Assembly (NCBI GenBank): GCA_947503005.1
Contig: CANNCA010000001.1
Location: 961,978-1,025,977 of the forward strand
DNA length: 64,000 nucleotides
Direction of reading: 5' to 3'
From: an uncultured Flavobacteriaceae bacterium
GTDB taxonomy: Bacteria; Bacteroidota; Bacteroidia; Flavobacteriales; Flavobacteriaceae
Position numbers and translations under genes: made by a program. How positions within the stretch are numbered: position 1 is the first letter of the stretch; the number at the start of each line of letters is the position of its first letter. Under the pieces are notes generated by a model. It was given only the letters and a program-made list of their open reading frames with translations, was not told the origin of the DNA and ran no database searches. Below are positions 54,930-62,555 of the stretch, in pieces.

Positions 54930-55030
54930 TCTTACCATAACTTACCTTGCGCCGGACCCTGTTTCGATTTTATAGCGTCCAGATAGGTAAGCGTGAATTA
55001 AAATCGTAATAGGGCGCATCTACTTACCTT
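54930..55030. other. candidate oriT region
   Basis: In the 273-bp gap between the integrase and mobC genes there is an imperfect inverted repeat: TGCGCC...CGATTTTA (54948-54972) facing TAAAATCG...GGCGCA (54999-55018), plus CTTACC hexamers and an inverted GGTAAG. Relaxase genes of mobilisable elements normally follow their oriT, so this is the best candidate for the nick region. Confidence 0.45.
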
Positions 55031-55185
55031 TCTTCTACCAGTTAGAATCTACTTCAGATAATCCTAAGTTTTCAAGTAAATTATTGGATTTTCTTCAAAA
55101 CAACACCTCTTCCAGAGTTAAAATCAAAGTACATCCCGACCCTGTATTGCCTAACAGTTAATTTGAAGTTGTGCGGCAATTCAAG

Positions 55186-55545
55186 ATGTGTCATTGTCAT
55201 GACAATCTTGCTTTTGCTCCCAAAGGTCGCAAAAGAAAAAAGGAAAAGGTGAAGCGAGAGTTCATACAGTTCCGGTGCAGCATCTATGAAAAGAAGATGC
55301 TCAAGTTAAAGGCCAAAAAGGCTGGGCTATCCTTATCCGAATATTGCCGGAGCTGCGCTCTTGAGAACAACATAGTGGAAAGGCTCACTTCGGAACAATT
55401 GGAACAATATGCGATGCTGACCAAGTACAAGAACAACTTTACAAGGATCGGCAATATGTTCAAAAAGAGGAATCCCAAATTGGCAAAGGAAGTAGAGCAG
55501 CTCGCCAATGAAATACGGATGCATCTGTACAATTTCAAAAAATGA
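55186..55545 (+). CDS. MobC-like plasmid mobilisation accessory protein
   Basis: About 119 residues from the ATG at 55186; an in-frame GTG at 55171 is the alternative. After a basic N-terminus (KGRKRKKEKVKREF) comes the MobC/ribbon-helix-helix-like core (IQFRCSIYEKKMLKLKAKKA and GLSLSEYCRSCAL) and the C-terminal segment NFTRIGNMFKK. MobC binds oriT and helps the relaxase open the strands. The stop overlaps the relaxase start (ATGA). Confidence 0.85.
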   Translation: MCHCHDNLAFAPKGRKRKKEKVKREFIQFRCSIYEKKMLKLKAKKAGLSLSEYCRSCALENNIVERLTSEQLEQYAMLTKYKNNFTRIGNMFKKRNPKLAKEVEQLANEIRMHLYNFKK

Positions 55546-56411
55546 TAGGAAAGGGAAAATCAATATCGCATACTGGTGCATCCATGAGCTATGGATGGAA
55601 CCAAGAGAAAAATACAGAAGTAGTGTACAAGCAACATTTGGCCGGTGATAATCCAAAGGAGATTACAGAGGAGTTCAAGATAATCCAGGAACAGAACACA
55701 AGGACCAAGAACAATACCTTGAGTTTCGTATTAAGTCCGACTATAGAGGATGGGACAAACCTATCAATCAAGCATCTTCAAGAACTTACCCAAAGATTCA
55801 TTACCGAAATGAAACTTGAAGAGCATCAAGGAATCGGTTTTGTGCATCGGGACAAACAGCACACCCATGTTCATGTTTATGTCAACAGGATAGGTTTTGA
55901 TGGAACTGCCTATAAGGACAGCTTCATCGGAAAGAGAAGCCAATATGCCGCGGAGAAGGTTGCTAAAGATATGGGTCTTACCACGGCTAGGGAAGTACAA
56001 CAGGAAAAACTCAGCGAACTAAAAAGAATACGCAAAGAAATCAAACAGACCCACGAAAAAGTAATGACGGAGAAGAGACCAAAAGACTTTGATCGGTATA
56101 TCAAATACATGAAAAAAGAAGGGGTACAGGTCATACCAAGTATCAATAGACAGAACCAGTTACAGGGGTTTCGTTTTGAATATAAAGGACAAAATCTAAA
56201 AGGGAGCGAAGTACATCGTTCGATGTCGGGAAGTAGATTGGCTGTACAAATAGCCAATAACTCTACAATGGGTATCCGACTTAAAAAAGAGAACACCATC
56301 AAGTTAGCGGGAAAGACAACAGGGCTGAGCAAGAATATAGCGACCAGTATTGTAAAGAGAGTATTGAAGAAGGTCATTAAAAGGACATTGGATCGAGGTA
56401 TAGGAATATAA
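55542..56411 (+). CDS. relaxase/mobilisation nuclease (MobP-type)
   Basis: A 289-residue relaxase. The N-terminus begins GKGKSISHTGASMSYG, as in the Bacteroidetes MobA/VirD2-like group, and the metal-binding histidine triad is HTHVH (107-111) within HRDKQHTHVHVYVNRIGFDG. It nicks and covalently binds oriT DNA for conjugative transfer. The C-terminal helicase domain seen in TraI is absent, so the element needs a helper conjugation machine. Confidence 0.9.
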   Translation: MIGKGKSISHTGASMSYGWNQEKNTEVVYKQHLAGDNPKEITEEFKIIQEQNTRTKNNTLSFVLSPTIEDGTNLSIKHLQELTQRFITEMKLEEHQGIGFVHRDKQHTHVHVYVNRIGFDGTAYKDSFIGKRSQYAAEKVAKDMGLTTAREVQQEKLSELKRIRKEIKQTHEKVMTEKRPKDFDRYIKYMKKEGVQVIPSINRQNQLQGFRFEYKGQNLKGSEVHRSMSGSRLAVQIANNSTMGIRLKKENTIKLAGKTTGLSKNIATSIVKRVLKKVIKRTLDRGIGI

Positions 56412-56428
56412 ACGTTAAGAATAGAATT

Positions 56429-56896
56429 ATGAAAAAGATGGAAGAAATGATGGAGCTTTTGACAGATGAAATCGAAGGGTTCCATAAATCGATAAGCAAG
56501 TTGGAAGCCTTGTCAAAGAATTTCAAGGACTTGGAAATTCAAGCGGAAACTTCAAGTGTCGAATACAATGTAAAAGGTTTTCTAAAAGAACAGAAGAAAG
56601 CTATGATGATGTACAACGAGAAAATAACAGAAGTAAAACAAGGATTAAAATCGGCACGAATTACCCCGAATTGGTTGGCGACCTCGTTTTGTATTGTAAT
56701 ATCAATTCAAGTTCTTTCAATGTGTTATTTCGGCTATCACTTCATCCAGTTTGAGGATAGTTTCAAAGCGGCTTTCATAAAAGGTCAAAAAGAAAGCAAT
56801 GAAAGTGCAAGACGATATTTCGAAGACCATCCGATTATTTATGAAGATTATAAAAAATGGACTAAGAAGAAAGATAGTGTTCCAAATCAAATGTAG
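56429..56896 (+). CDS. mobilisation-associated coiled-coil membrane protein
   Basis: A 155-residue protein with a coiled-coil N-terminus (MKKMEEMMELLTDEIEGFHK), one membrane helix (ATSFCIVISIQVLSMCYFGY) and a charged C-terminal part. Genes like this often follow relaxases in Bacteroidetes mobilisable elements and may couple the relaxosome to the membrane. No firm family is recognised. Confidence 0.6.
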   Translation: MKKMEEMMELLTDEIEGFHKSISKLEALSKNFKDLEIQAETSSVEYNVKGFLKEQKKAMMMYNEKITEVKQGLKSARITPNWLATSFCIVISIQVLSMCYFGYHFIQFEDSFKAAFIKGQKESNESARRYFEDHPIIYEDYKKWTKKKDSVPNQM

Positions 56897-56898
56897 GT

Positions 56899-56970
56899 AT
56901 GCGCCCTTTCCTGTTTTTGCTTAACGCTTATCTACCGGAACACTGCAAAAACAGGACAGGAACCATGCGC
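56899..56970. repeat. inverted repeat between the mobilisation genes and the cassette array
   Basis: CCTGTTTTTGC (56910-56920) is the exact reverse complement of GCAAAAACAGG (56945-56955), with outer GCGC/GCGC matches. It may be a terminator-like structure, a second transfer-related site or an element boundary. It lacks the 3' T-run expected of a plain terminator. Confidence 0.45.
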
Positions 56971-57079
56971 AAAGTTTTGGGTAAGTATTTGGGACTAAAA
57001 ATCACCTTGAGACCGGAAAACGAGCTCTTACTTTGCTAAGCATCAAAAAAAATCGCGGTAAGAGTGACCCTTTTTTAAT

Positions 57080-57220
57080 GTTTTACAACGGTTTTGTGTA
57101 TGGCTTCGTTGCGGAAAATGTCCAACGGACTTTTTCGCCGTAGCCCTAATTTAGCGAATCAGGCTGGATTTTCCATTTGGAAAATCCGACCGCAATGAGC
57201 TATACACGTTGTTGTAAAAC
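57080..57220 (-). repeat. attC-like repeat 1 (family A), last site of the array
   Basis: Ends are GTTTTACAAC and GTTGTAAAAC, which here do complement each other. The arms TGTATGGCTTCGTTGC and (reverse) TGTATAGCTCATTGC pair with one extra base. Inner hairpins are GTCCaacGGAC and a GGATTTTCC/GGAAAATCC palindrome. Confidence 0.7.
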
Positions 57221-57275
57221 GTAGTTATACTTTTGGTTATCGACGTTTTGTTTCAATTAATATTTTGTTCAAAAT

Positions 57276-57719
57276 TCAGTCCTGAATATATTTCACAGGT
57301 TGCCATGCAGCTAATAACCAATTTCCATTTACTTTCCGTTGTACCTCTAAAAATCTAGTTGTGAATATCAGTTCTTCTTTCTTATAGATTACTCTAACAT
57401 CAATGAAACCAGTTAGTAATGCAGTTTTTTCATAAATACGTACACTTACATCTCTAGGAGCAAATGATAGATAATCTATTCTTCCTTTTTTTACGGTTTC
57501 AATAAATCCAATCTTTGTTTCAGTGTGGCCTTTTGTGTGCCCATAAGTGAGGTCATCTGCAAGTAAAGTTTCAAGTTTCTTAACGTCAGCGTCAATCATC
57601 GCAGAGAATCTAGCAGATTGTTGTTTGAGAATTTGTTGTTCATCATTATTCTTGTCCTGAGCAACATTAGATTGACAGGATATCAATAATAGAATTCCGT
57701 ATAGTTTTAATAATTTCAT
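57276..57719 (-). CDS. exported DUF4440/SnoaL-like (NTF2 fold) protein, cassette 1
   Basis: A 147-residue protein with a signal peptide and lipobox-like end (LLLISC). The mature part is NTF2-like: QQSARFSAMIDADVKKLETLLADDLTYGHTKG, then GFIETVKKGRI and WLLAAWQPVKY, the ending typical of DUF4440. Such proteins bind small molecules or have ring-modifying enzyme activity, but the function here is unknown. It is the last gene of the array, 44 bp from its cassette core. Confidence 0.8.
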   Translation of the reverse strand: MKLLKLYGILLLISCQSNVAQDKNNDEQQILKQQSARFSAMIDADVKKLETLLADDLTYGHTKGHTETKIGFIETVKKGRIDYLSFAPRDVSVRIYEKTALLTGFIDVRVIYKKEELIFTTRFLEVQRKVNGNWLLAAWQPVKYIQD

Positions 57720-57762
57720 TATTCAGTTCGGATTTTGTTATGATAACTTTTTTCACAGCTAT

Positions 57763-57900
57763 GTTTTACAACGGTTCGGCTAAGGTTCGTTGCGGTGATC
57801 TGTCCGCAGGACAGTCCCGCCGAACCCCGAAGTTAGCTTTTTGCTCGGATTTCCTGTAAGGAAATCCGCAAGCAATGAATTTTAGCCATTGTTAGCATTT
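57763..57900 (-). repeat. attC-like repeat 2 (family A)
   Basis: Left end GTTTTACAAC belongs to cassette 1, right end GTTAGCATTT to cassette 2; they do not pair beyond AAC/GTT. Arms CGGCTAAGGTTCGTTGC and (reverse) TGGCTAAAATTCATTGC pair. Inner hairpins: GTCCgcaGGAC and GGATTTCC/GGAAATCC. Confidence 0.75.
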
Positions 57901-57938
57901 GTTTTTTCTTTCATTTTTTTGTTTGAAACTATTCCGAT

Positions 57939-58532
57939 TTATTCTGGATTTGAATATTCGATTAATTCCTCTACGTATAGAAAATCACCTTGATTTTGAG
58001 TGAGTTTTATAAAGTTTTTTATTGCTGGTGCATACAACCAAACTTCCTTTTCATCTGCGCTATAACCTCTAGAATTGGTGGTTTTACCTGTATATTCAAT
58101 TGTATAAGCCATAAATGTTCCAGCTTCTACTGTTTCTTCTTGAAATGTTAGTACTTCGGCATCTTGACTTTGGTTTCCCGTTGTTCCATCTTGACTTGTC
58201 CAATTGTTTTCATATTTCCACTTTTTACCCACTTCCAGAGGCCAGTCGTACTTAGGTGTTTCGCTTTCTTCTGGTTTAACAATTTCGGTAACGGGAATGG
58301 TGTCTTTACCGATTGTCATAGCTAAAACCCCGTCAATACTGACTATTTCTCTTGTATCTTTTCCATCCGAGCGCACTTCTCCTTCCGTAGTTACGCCTTT
58401 ATATTTCCAGACCCATTTCTCACCAACCATATAATCAGCTAGTGTTGGTTGTAGGGTGGTACTGGTTTTAGTTGTGTCGTTACAGGCGCTAAGTATTACT
58501 AATGCAAGTAATATTATAATTCGATTTTTCAT
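57939..58532 (-). CDS. lipoprotein of unknown function, cassette 2
   Basis: A 197-residue lipoprotein with lipobox VILSAC. The mature domain is beta-rich (YMVGEKWVWKYKGVTTEGEV; WPLEVGKKWKYENNW; TFMAYTIEYTGK), a pattern of repeated W-x-Y strands seen in exported lipocalin- or DUF-like proteins, but I cannot assign a family. The gene lies 90 bp from its cassette core. Confidence 0.6.
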   Translation of the reverse strand: MKNRIIILLALVILSACNDTTKTSTTLQPTLADYMVGEKWVWKYKGVTTEGEVRSDGKDTREIVSIDGVLAMTIGKDTIPVTEIVKPEESETPKYDWPLEVGKKWKYENNWTSQDGTTGNQSQDAEVLTFQEETVEAGTFMAYTIEYTGKTTNSRGYSADEKEVWLYAPAIKNFIKLTQNQGDFLYVEELIEYSNPE

Positions 58533-58621
58533 ATTATTTAATTTAAAACAGTAGGACGCGTCAGAATGAAACTTGTTACAGTTACTAAAGTTTTAAATAA
58601 TAAGACTATCTATTTTCTAAT

Positions 58622-58761
58622 AAATGCTAACGGTCTCGGCTATGATTTCGTTGCGGAAAACGTCCGAAGGACTTTTCCGTATGAAATCCAGCCGTTTAAA
58701 AGTAAGAAATGTTCTTTGTCTTAACCAACAGAGCAATGAATTATAGCCCATGTTGTAAAAC
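58622..58761 (-). repeat. attC-like repeat 3 (family A)
   Basis: Left end AAATGCTAAC (cassette 2) and right end GTTGTAAAAC (cassette 3) do not complement. Arms GGCTATGATTTCGTTGC and (reverse) GGCTATAATTCATTGC pair with one extra base. The inner hairpin is GTCCgaaGGAC. Confidence 0.75.
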
Positions 58762-58776
58762 GTTTTTCCATTCAGG

Positions 58777-59343
58777 TTAAAATCGGTAGCCTATGCTCAA
58801 TGCACGGCGATTAACAACATTATGGTCTGTTTTATTGGAATTGAACAAATGTGCTCCCATACCCCACAAAACTTCAAAACCAATTCCGCTTTTGGTCACC
58901 CATTTACCTCCAATACTTAACCCAAGCGACAAATCAAGCACATCAGGACCTTCTTCTAAAGTGATATTTCCTTCCATATCGGTTAATTGTTTTCCATCGG
59001 TGGAACCAAATGTTCCAAACCCTTCAAGAAAAAAGCCCGAAGCATATTTCTTACCAAAGTATCTCCTGTAAAAAGGTGAAATAAGAAAATTTGTATCCTC
59101 ATCATTTATTGAATTCCCATCATTTTTTTGATTGAATACATACAATCCAGTAATTCCCACGGAAGATTTTTTGTTTAAATTTCTTTCGTAAGTTGCTTCG
59201 AAAGCCCCTAGGGCTGTAAAATATGCATTAAGCTTTACTTCATTTTTCTTTTCATACGGTTTACTGATTGTATCTTTTTGATTTTGTGCCTTAACGGTAA
59301 AAAAGGCAAATAAAGTTATTATGATTAAAAATCTTCTTTTCAT
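58777..59343 (-). CDS. outer-membrane barrel-like protein (DUF3575-like), cassette 3
   Basis: A 188-residue exported protein (signal ends FFTVKAQ) with repeated strands ending in aromatic residues and a C-terminal Phe (LSIGYRF), a barrel signature. The motif ISPFYRRYFGKKYASGFFLEG is typical of flavobacterial outer-membrane proteins. It shares cassette 3 with the gene upstream, 24 bp away. Confidence 0.7.
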   Translation of the reverse strand: MKRRFLIIITLFAFFTVKAQNQKDTISKPYEKKNEVKLNAYFTALGAFEATYERNLNKKSSVGITGLYVFNQKNDGNSINDEDTNFLISPFYRRYFGKKYASGFFLEGFGTFGSTDGKQLTDMEGNITLEEGPDVLDLSLGLSIGGKWVTKSGIGFEVLWGMGAHLFNSNKTDHNVVNRRALSIGYRF

Positions 59344-59367
59344 AAAAATACTAGTGTATCAATGCCT

Positions 59368-59778
59368 TTAAAATTTTATGCCCAACTGGAAATCCAAAGG
59401 AAATCCAATACTAAAATCTCCGGTTGCATTGTTTTTAAGTTCGTATTCCGTACCAAGCGAAAAATAAGATTTTGACGGTTTTCCAATTTCTTTAAAAAAT
59501 TCCTCAAGGTGTGGTTCTATTACTGTTCTAGTTTGGAAACCCAAAAAAGTTGACCACTCATTAGAAAGGTCGTATTTTAATCGGACAGGGGTTTCCAAAG
59601 TATGAAATCCAAAATTCTTTCTAACCGAAAGACCATTTTGAAGGGTCAATTTATCTGCTAACGAGATGTTATGAAATAAACCGACATTACCAGGGTTATC
59701 CTTGATTTCAATGGGTTGTTCTTTTTGAGCAGAAGCAATGATTGAGAATAAGTAGATTAGTATTGTCAGGATTTTCAT
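59368..59778 (-). CDS. exported outer-membrane-like protein, second gene of cassette 3
   Basis: A 136-residue protein with a signal peptide (MKILTILIYLFSIIASAQ) and beta-strand patterns (LSLADKLTLQNGLSVRKNFG-like; FSIGFPLDFQLGIKF). It ends in Phe, suggesting an outer-membrane or surface location. It is the upstream gene of a two-gene cassette, 36 bp from the cassette core. No family recognised. Confidence 0.6.
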   Translation of the reverse strand: MKILTILIYLFSIIASAQKEQPIEIKDNPGNVGLFHNISLADKLTLQNGLSVRKNFGFHTLETPVRLKYDLSNEWSTFLGFQTRTVIEPHLEEFFKEIGKPSKSYFSLGTEYELKNNATGDFSIGFPLDFQLGIKF

Positions 59779-59813
59779 TTTGTCTATGTATGGCAGATGT
59801 ATTTTTTATAAAT

Positions 59814-60017
59814 GTTTTACAACGGTTGAGCTATGAACAGTACGGGAGCAAACTAGCGTTTGCTTTCCGCCACGCACATAGCGAAATCTTTTGGTTTTCT
59901 TTTTTTCTTTGTCCCGCTAAAAAGCAAAATCCCAAAGATTTTGCGGACTTCATATAAATACACAAACCCTGCGATTAAACCCGAAGCCCGTATTGTTTAT
60001 AGGTGGTGTTAGGGTAC
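59814..60017 (-). repeat. attC-like repeat 4 (family B)
   Basis: A longer repeat (about 204 bp). Left end GTTTTACAAC (cassette 3) and right end GTTAGGGTAC (cassette 4). Arms CTATGAACAGTACGGG and (reverse) CTATAAACAATACGGG pair; inner hairpins are GCAAAC/GTTTGC and GCAAAATC/GATTTTGC. Confidence 0.75.
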
Positions 60018-60022
60018 GTTTT

Positions 60023-60652
60023 TTATTCGGTTTCAATATATAACGGCATTGTATATTTCTTTTTAATAGCTTTTCCGTACTGATACGCGGGAGTCCAATT
60101 CGGAATTTGATTTAGAATTCCAATAATTTTATTATCAATCTCTGGATTTATTCCTCTTCTAACTTTCGGATTCGTAACCTTACCGTTTTCGTCAATATCA
60201 AATTCCAACATAACCTTTTTGCCAACATCTTCATTAAGTTCCTTTTTCGTTATTTTTAATCGGCTACGGATGAATCTTTGTAATTTAATTATTCCACCAT
60301 CAAATTCTGCGTCTTTTGTCCAATTGGGAAGAGTTTCTAGACTATCACTTAATGATTGTGCTTTTTTGATAAAATCAAACCCTATTTTTCTATTAAGTAA
60401 AGAGGTCATTGTGGAATCGTAGCATTTGTAAAATCCTATTGAATCTTGGTTTATAAATCTCCTTTTTACATTAAAATTTTCTCGTAACACATAAAAATAA
60501 GTGTTTTCAACTGGCAATGTCTCCATAGAATGGAGTTTGAAATTTGCGTTTTCAAAGTCCATTTCCGCAATATAATTTGCGTTTTCACATTCCGTACGAT
60601 TACAACTTGTAAGGATGGTTAATATGATTATTAAGACTAAAATTTGTTTCAT
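60023..60652 (-). CDS. lipoprotein with TonB C-terminal-like domain, cassette 4
   Basis: A 209-residue lipoprotein (lipobox ILTSC). The C-terminal 70 residues match the TonB C-terminal domain: VMLEFDIDENGKVTNPKVRR, NQIPNWTPAYQYGKAIKKKY. No Pro-rich spacer or N-terminal anchor helix is present, so it is not a normal energy transducer; a TonB-like interaction role is possible. The start is only 8 bp from the cassette core, leaving no room for a promoter. Confidence 0.78.
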   Translation of the reverse strand: MKQILVLIIILTILTSCNRTECENANYIAEMDFENANFKLHSMETLPVENTYFYVLRENFNVKRRFINQDSIGFYKCYDSTMTSLLNRKIGFDFIKKAQSLSDSLETLPNWTKDAEFDGGIIKLQRFIRSRLKITKKELNEDVGKKVMLEFDIDENGKVTNPKVRRGINPEIDNKIIGILNQIPNWTPAYQYGKAIKKKYTMPLYIETE

Positions 60653-60659
60653 TTTAAAT

Positions 60660-60818
60660 GTACCCTAACGGTTCGGCTAAGGTTCGTTGCTGTGATTCGT
60701 CCGAAGGACAATCCAGCCGAACCTAAAGATAGCTTTTTGCGCGTGATTTGAGGCCTGCCACGCCAAAGGCGTGGTTAGGAAATCCGCAAGCAATGAATTT
60801 TAGCCATTGTTATCTGCA
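60660..60818 (-). repeat. attC-like repeat 5 (family A)
   Basis: Left end GTACCCTAAC (cassette 4) and right end GTTATCTGCA (cassette 5). Family A arms, GTCCgaaGGAC hairpin, and an additional small CCACGCC/GGCGTGG palindrome near the tip. Confidence 0.75.
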
Positions 60819-61196
60819 GATGTTTTTCGCCGCGTTTTGAAACTCTGCACTTTTATAAATTCCGTCCAATTCGGCTTTTGATTCCGAACGGATTTTTGTC
60901 CATTTGTTAATGGCTCTTTTAGATTTCCCTCGTCCCCGTCCAATTTTGATTTTTATTTTGTCAACCTTGGGTTTTATTTCCCGATACATTGGTACGAAGC
61001 AGCATGAAATTTCAAGATAAATAGTCCTGTCCTTCGGAACAACTAAACAGAATTTTCCATCAAAGTCCGTCTGAGTGCCTATTTCCGTTCCTTTTATGAC
61101 AATACTTTGACCAGGCATTGGCAAACCTTTTTCGTCAACAGCTTTTCCAGTCAACCGTCTAAAATCCGATTCCAGCATTCCGTCTTGCGAGAACAT
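60810..61196 (-). CDS. CarboxypepD_reg-like protein with probable start-region frameshift, cassette 5
   Basis: A 128-residue reading frame with a carboxypeptidase-D-regulatory-like beta-sandwich (LTGKAVDEKGLPMPGQSIVI, GTQTDFDGKFCLVVP). The in-frame ATG at 61196 follows sequence that reads as a signal peptide (KKPFFILLIFVSNLMFSQD), but no in-frame start precedes it. An ATG at 61242 is out of frame by one base at a run of six A residues. The stop codon (TAA) lies inside the cassette boundary core. Confidence 0.6.
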   Translation of the reverse strand: MFSQDGMLESDFRRLTGKAVDEKGLPMPGQSIVIKGTEIGTQTDFDGKFCLVVPKDRTIYLEISCCFVPMYREIKPKVDKIKIKIGRGRGKSKRAINKWTKIRSESKAELDGIYKSAEFQNAAKNICR

Positions 61197-61243
61197 CAGA
61201 TTTGAAACGAAAATCAGTAGTATGAAAAAAGGTTTTTTGCATT

Positions 61244-61381
61244 TGCAGATAACGTGTTTGTGTATGATTTCGTTGCGTGTTTAAGCACTAAAGTTAGCAA
61301 ATAAACCACAGATAGAAAGTCCGCGAGGACTTTCGTAAATAGGCTAGAACTAGCAATGAATTATACACGGTGTTAGCTGTA
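61244..61381 (-). repeat. attC-like repeat 6 (family A)
   Basis: Left end TGCAGATAAC (cassette 5) and right end GTTAGCTGTA (cassette 6). Arms TGTATGATTTCGTTGC and (reverse) TGTATAATTCATTGC pair with one extra base; inner hairpin GAAAGTCCgcgaGGACTTTC. Confidence 0.75.
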
Positions 61382-62332
61382 GCCTTGTATTCTATTTTTT
61401 AGCATATTTTCGTTCATATTTGTAAATTTCCATTCTCCAGGAATAAAATTTACTGCTTCGTCTAGATCTATTAAAAAGTCAAAAAAAGTTCTGTTGATTT
61501 GCTTGATTTGATAATTCTCTAAATACATATTTCTTATGTTGTCATCATTTCGTGGAAAAACAGCATACCATCTTGGGGTTTTATTTTTTCTAGCCATATC
61601 ATAGATTAATCTTGAAATATCGAAATCCATAAAGCTATAACCAATAAATATGACACATTTATCGGAAAGTAGATCCACAAATTTTTTCAACATATTCACC
61701 CTCGAATCATGAATATCAAAGTAATCGAATTGAGATATTACGATTCCTCCATGACCTACTTCATCATTACTTTTACTAACAGACCCATGAGGTTTATATA
61801 CAGGGACAAACTCTTTTGAATTGTAATTATCATCATAAACTTCAAGGTGCTTATTAACGCGAACATCTCCACTATGCAATTGAAATCCAAGTTCTATTAA
61901 ATTGTCATAGTTTGTTGTAAATAAAGCTTTAGGATTCAGGAATGGCAAAACTGCATGTTGCCATAGTGTTTGATCGGCTGTATATTTTCCTTTTATAAAC
62001 TCTGTTAAACTTAATCTATCTGCTTTACTTTGAGCAATAGCCGAAGCGTGTTCCAATGTCATTGAAGCGATATTGGCGAAGTCATAATTTTTCCGTTCTT
62101 TTGGACTCAACATGAATTTAGACCAAACCTCATTACGAAGTTGGTATGCACCTAAGAGTTTGTCTCCTTTATTATTTACAGCACCAAAAGACGCCCCAGC
62201 GCCAAGAAATATTGCTATTTTATTTTCATATAATTCCCAATTGTCACATAAACTATTAAAATTTGAATCTACGGGATACTCATTCCTTTTGTAAGGTGGA
62301 TTGGGATTCTTTAAAGTAATATCTCTTGACAT
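61373..62332 (-). CDS. SIR2-like domain protein, candidate antiphage effector, cassette 6
   Basis: A 319-residue soluble protein with the SIR2-like NAD-binding fold: GAGAS (44-48), TTNYDN (139-144), KPHGS (180-184, catalytic-type His182) and FIGYSFMDFD (229-238). Such proteins in antiphage systems (for example Thoeris ThsA and the DSR and SIR2-HerA systems) cleave NAD on infection. No partner gene is in the cassette, so it would act alone or need a chromosomal partner. The TAA stop lies in the core GCTAAC at the cassette boundary; the start is 19 bp from the other core. Antiphage function is inference. Confidence 0.85.
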   Translation of the reverse strand: MSRDITLKNPNPPYKRNEYPVDSNFNSLCDNWELYENKIAIFLGAGASFGAVNNKGDKLLGAYQLRNEVWSKFMLSPKERKNYDFANIASMTLEHASAIAQSKADRLSLTEFIKGKYTADQTLWQHAVLPFLNPKALFTTNYDNLIELGFQLHSGDVRVNKHLEVYDDNYNSKEFVPVYKPHGSVSKSNDEVGHGGIVISQFDYFDIHDSRVNMLKKFVDLLSDKCVIFIGYSFMDFDISRLIYDMARKNKTPRWYAVFPRNDDNIRNMYLENYQIKQINRTFFDFLIDLDEAVNFIPGEWKFTNMNENMLKNRIQGYS

Positions 62333-62350
62333 TTAGTTTTTTGTTTTGGT

Positions 62351-62551
62351 TACAGCTAACGGTTTAGCTATTAACAGTACGGGAGCAAACTGGCGTTTGC
62401 TTTCCGCCACGGACGTAGCGAAATCTTTTTGTTTTGATTTATTTTTTCCTGTCCAGAGCAAAATCCAAAAGATTTTGCGGACTTCATAAAAATACGCAAA
62501 CCTTTCGATTAAGCCCGAAACCCGTATTGTTTATAGGTTTTGTTGTAAGTA
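62351..62551 (-). repeat. attC-like repeat 7 (family B)
   Basis: Left end TACAGCTAAC (cassette 6) and right end GTTGTAAGTA (cassette 7). Arms CTATTAACAGTACGGG and (reverse) CTATAAACAATACGGG pair; inner hairpins GCAAAC/GTTTGC and GCAAAATC/GATTTTGC. Confidence 0.75.
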
Positions 62552-62555
62552 GTTT

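Noticed and set aside
55910..56485. A 191-codon minus-strand ORF
   Set aside because: It is antisense to the relaxase gene, which has the histidine triad; its sequence reads as a shadow of that gene.
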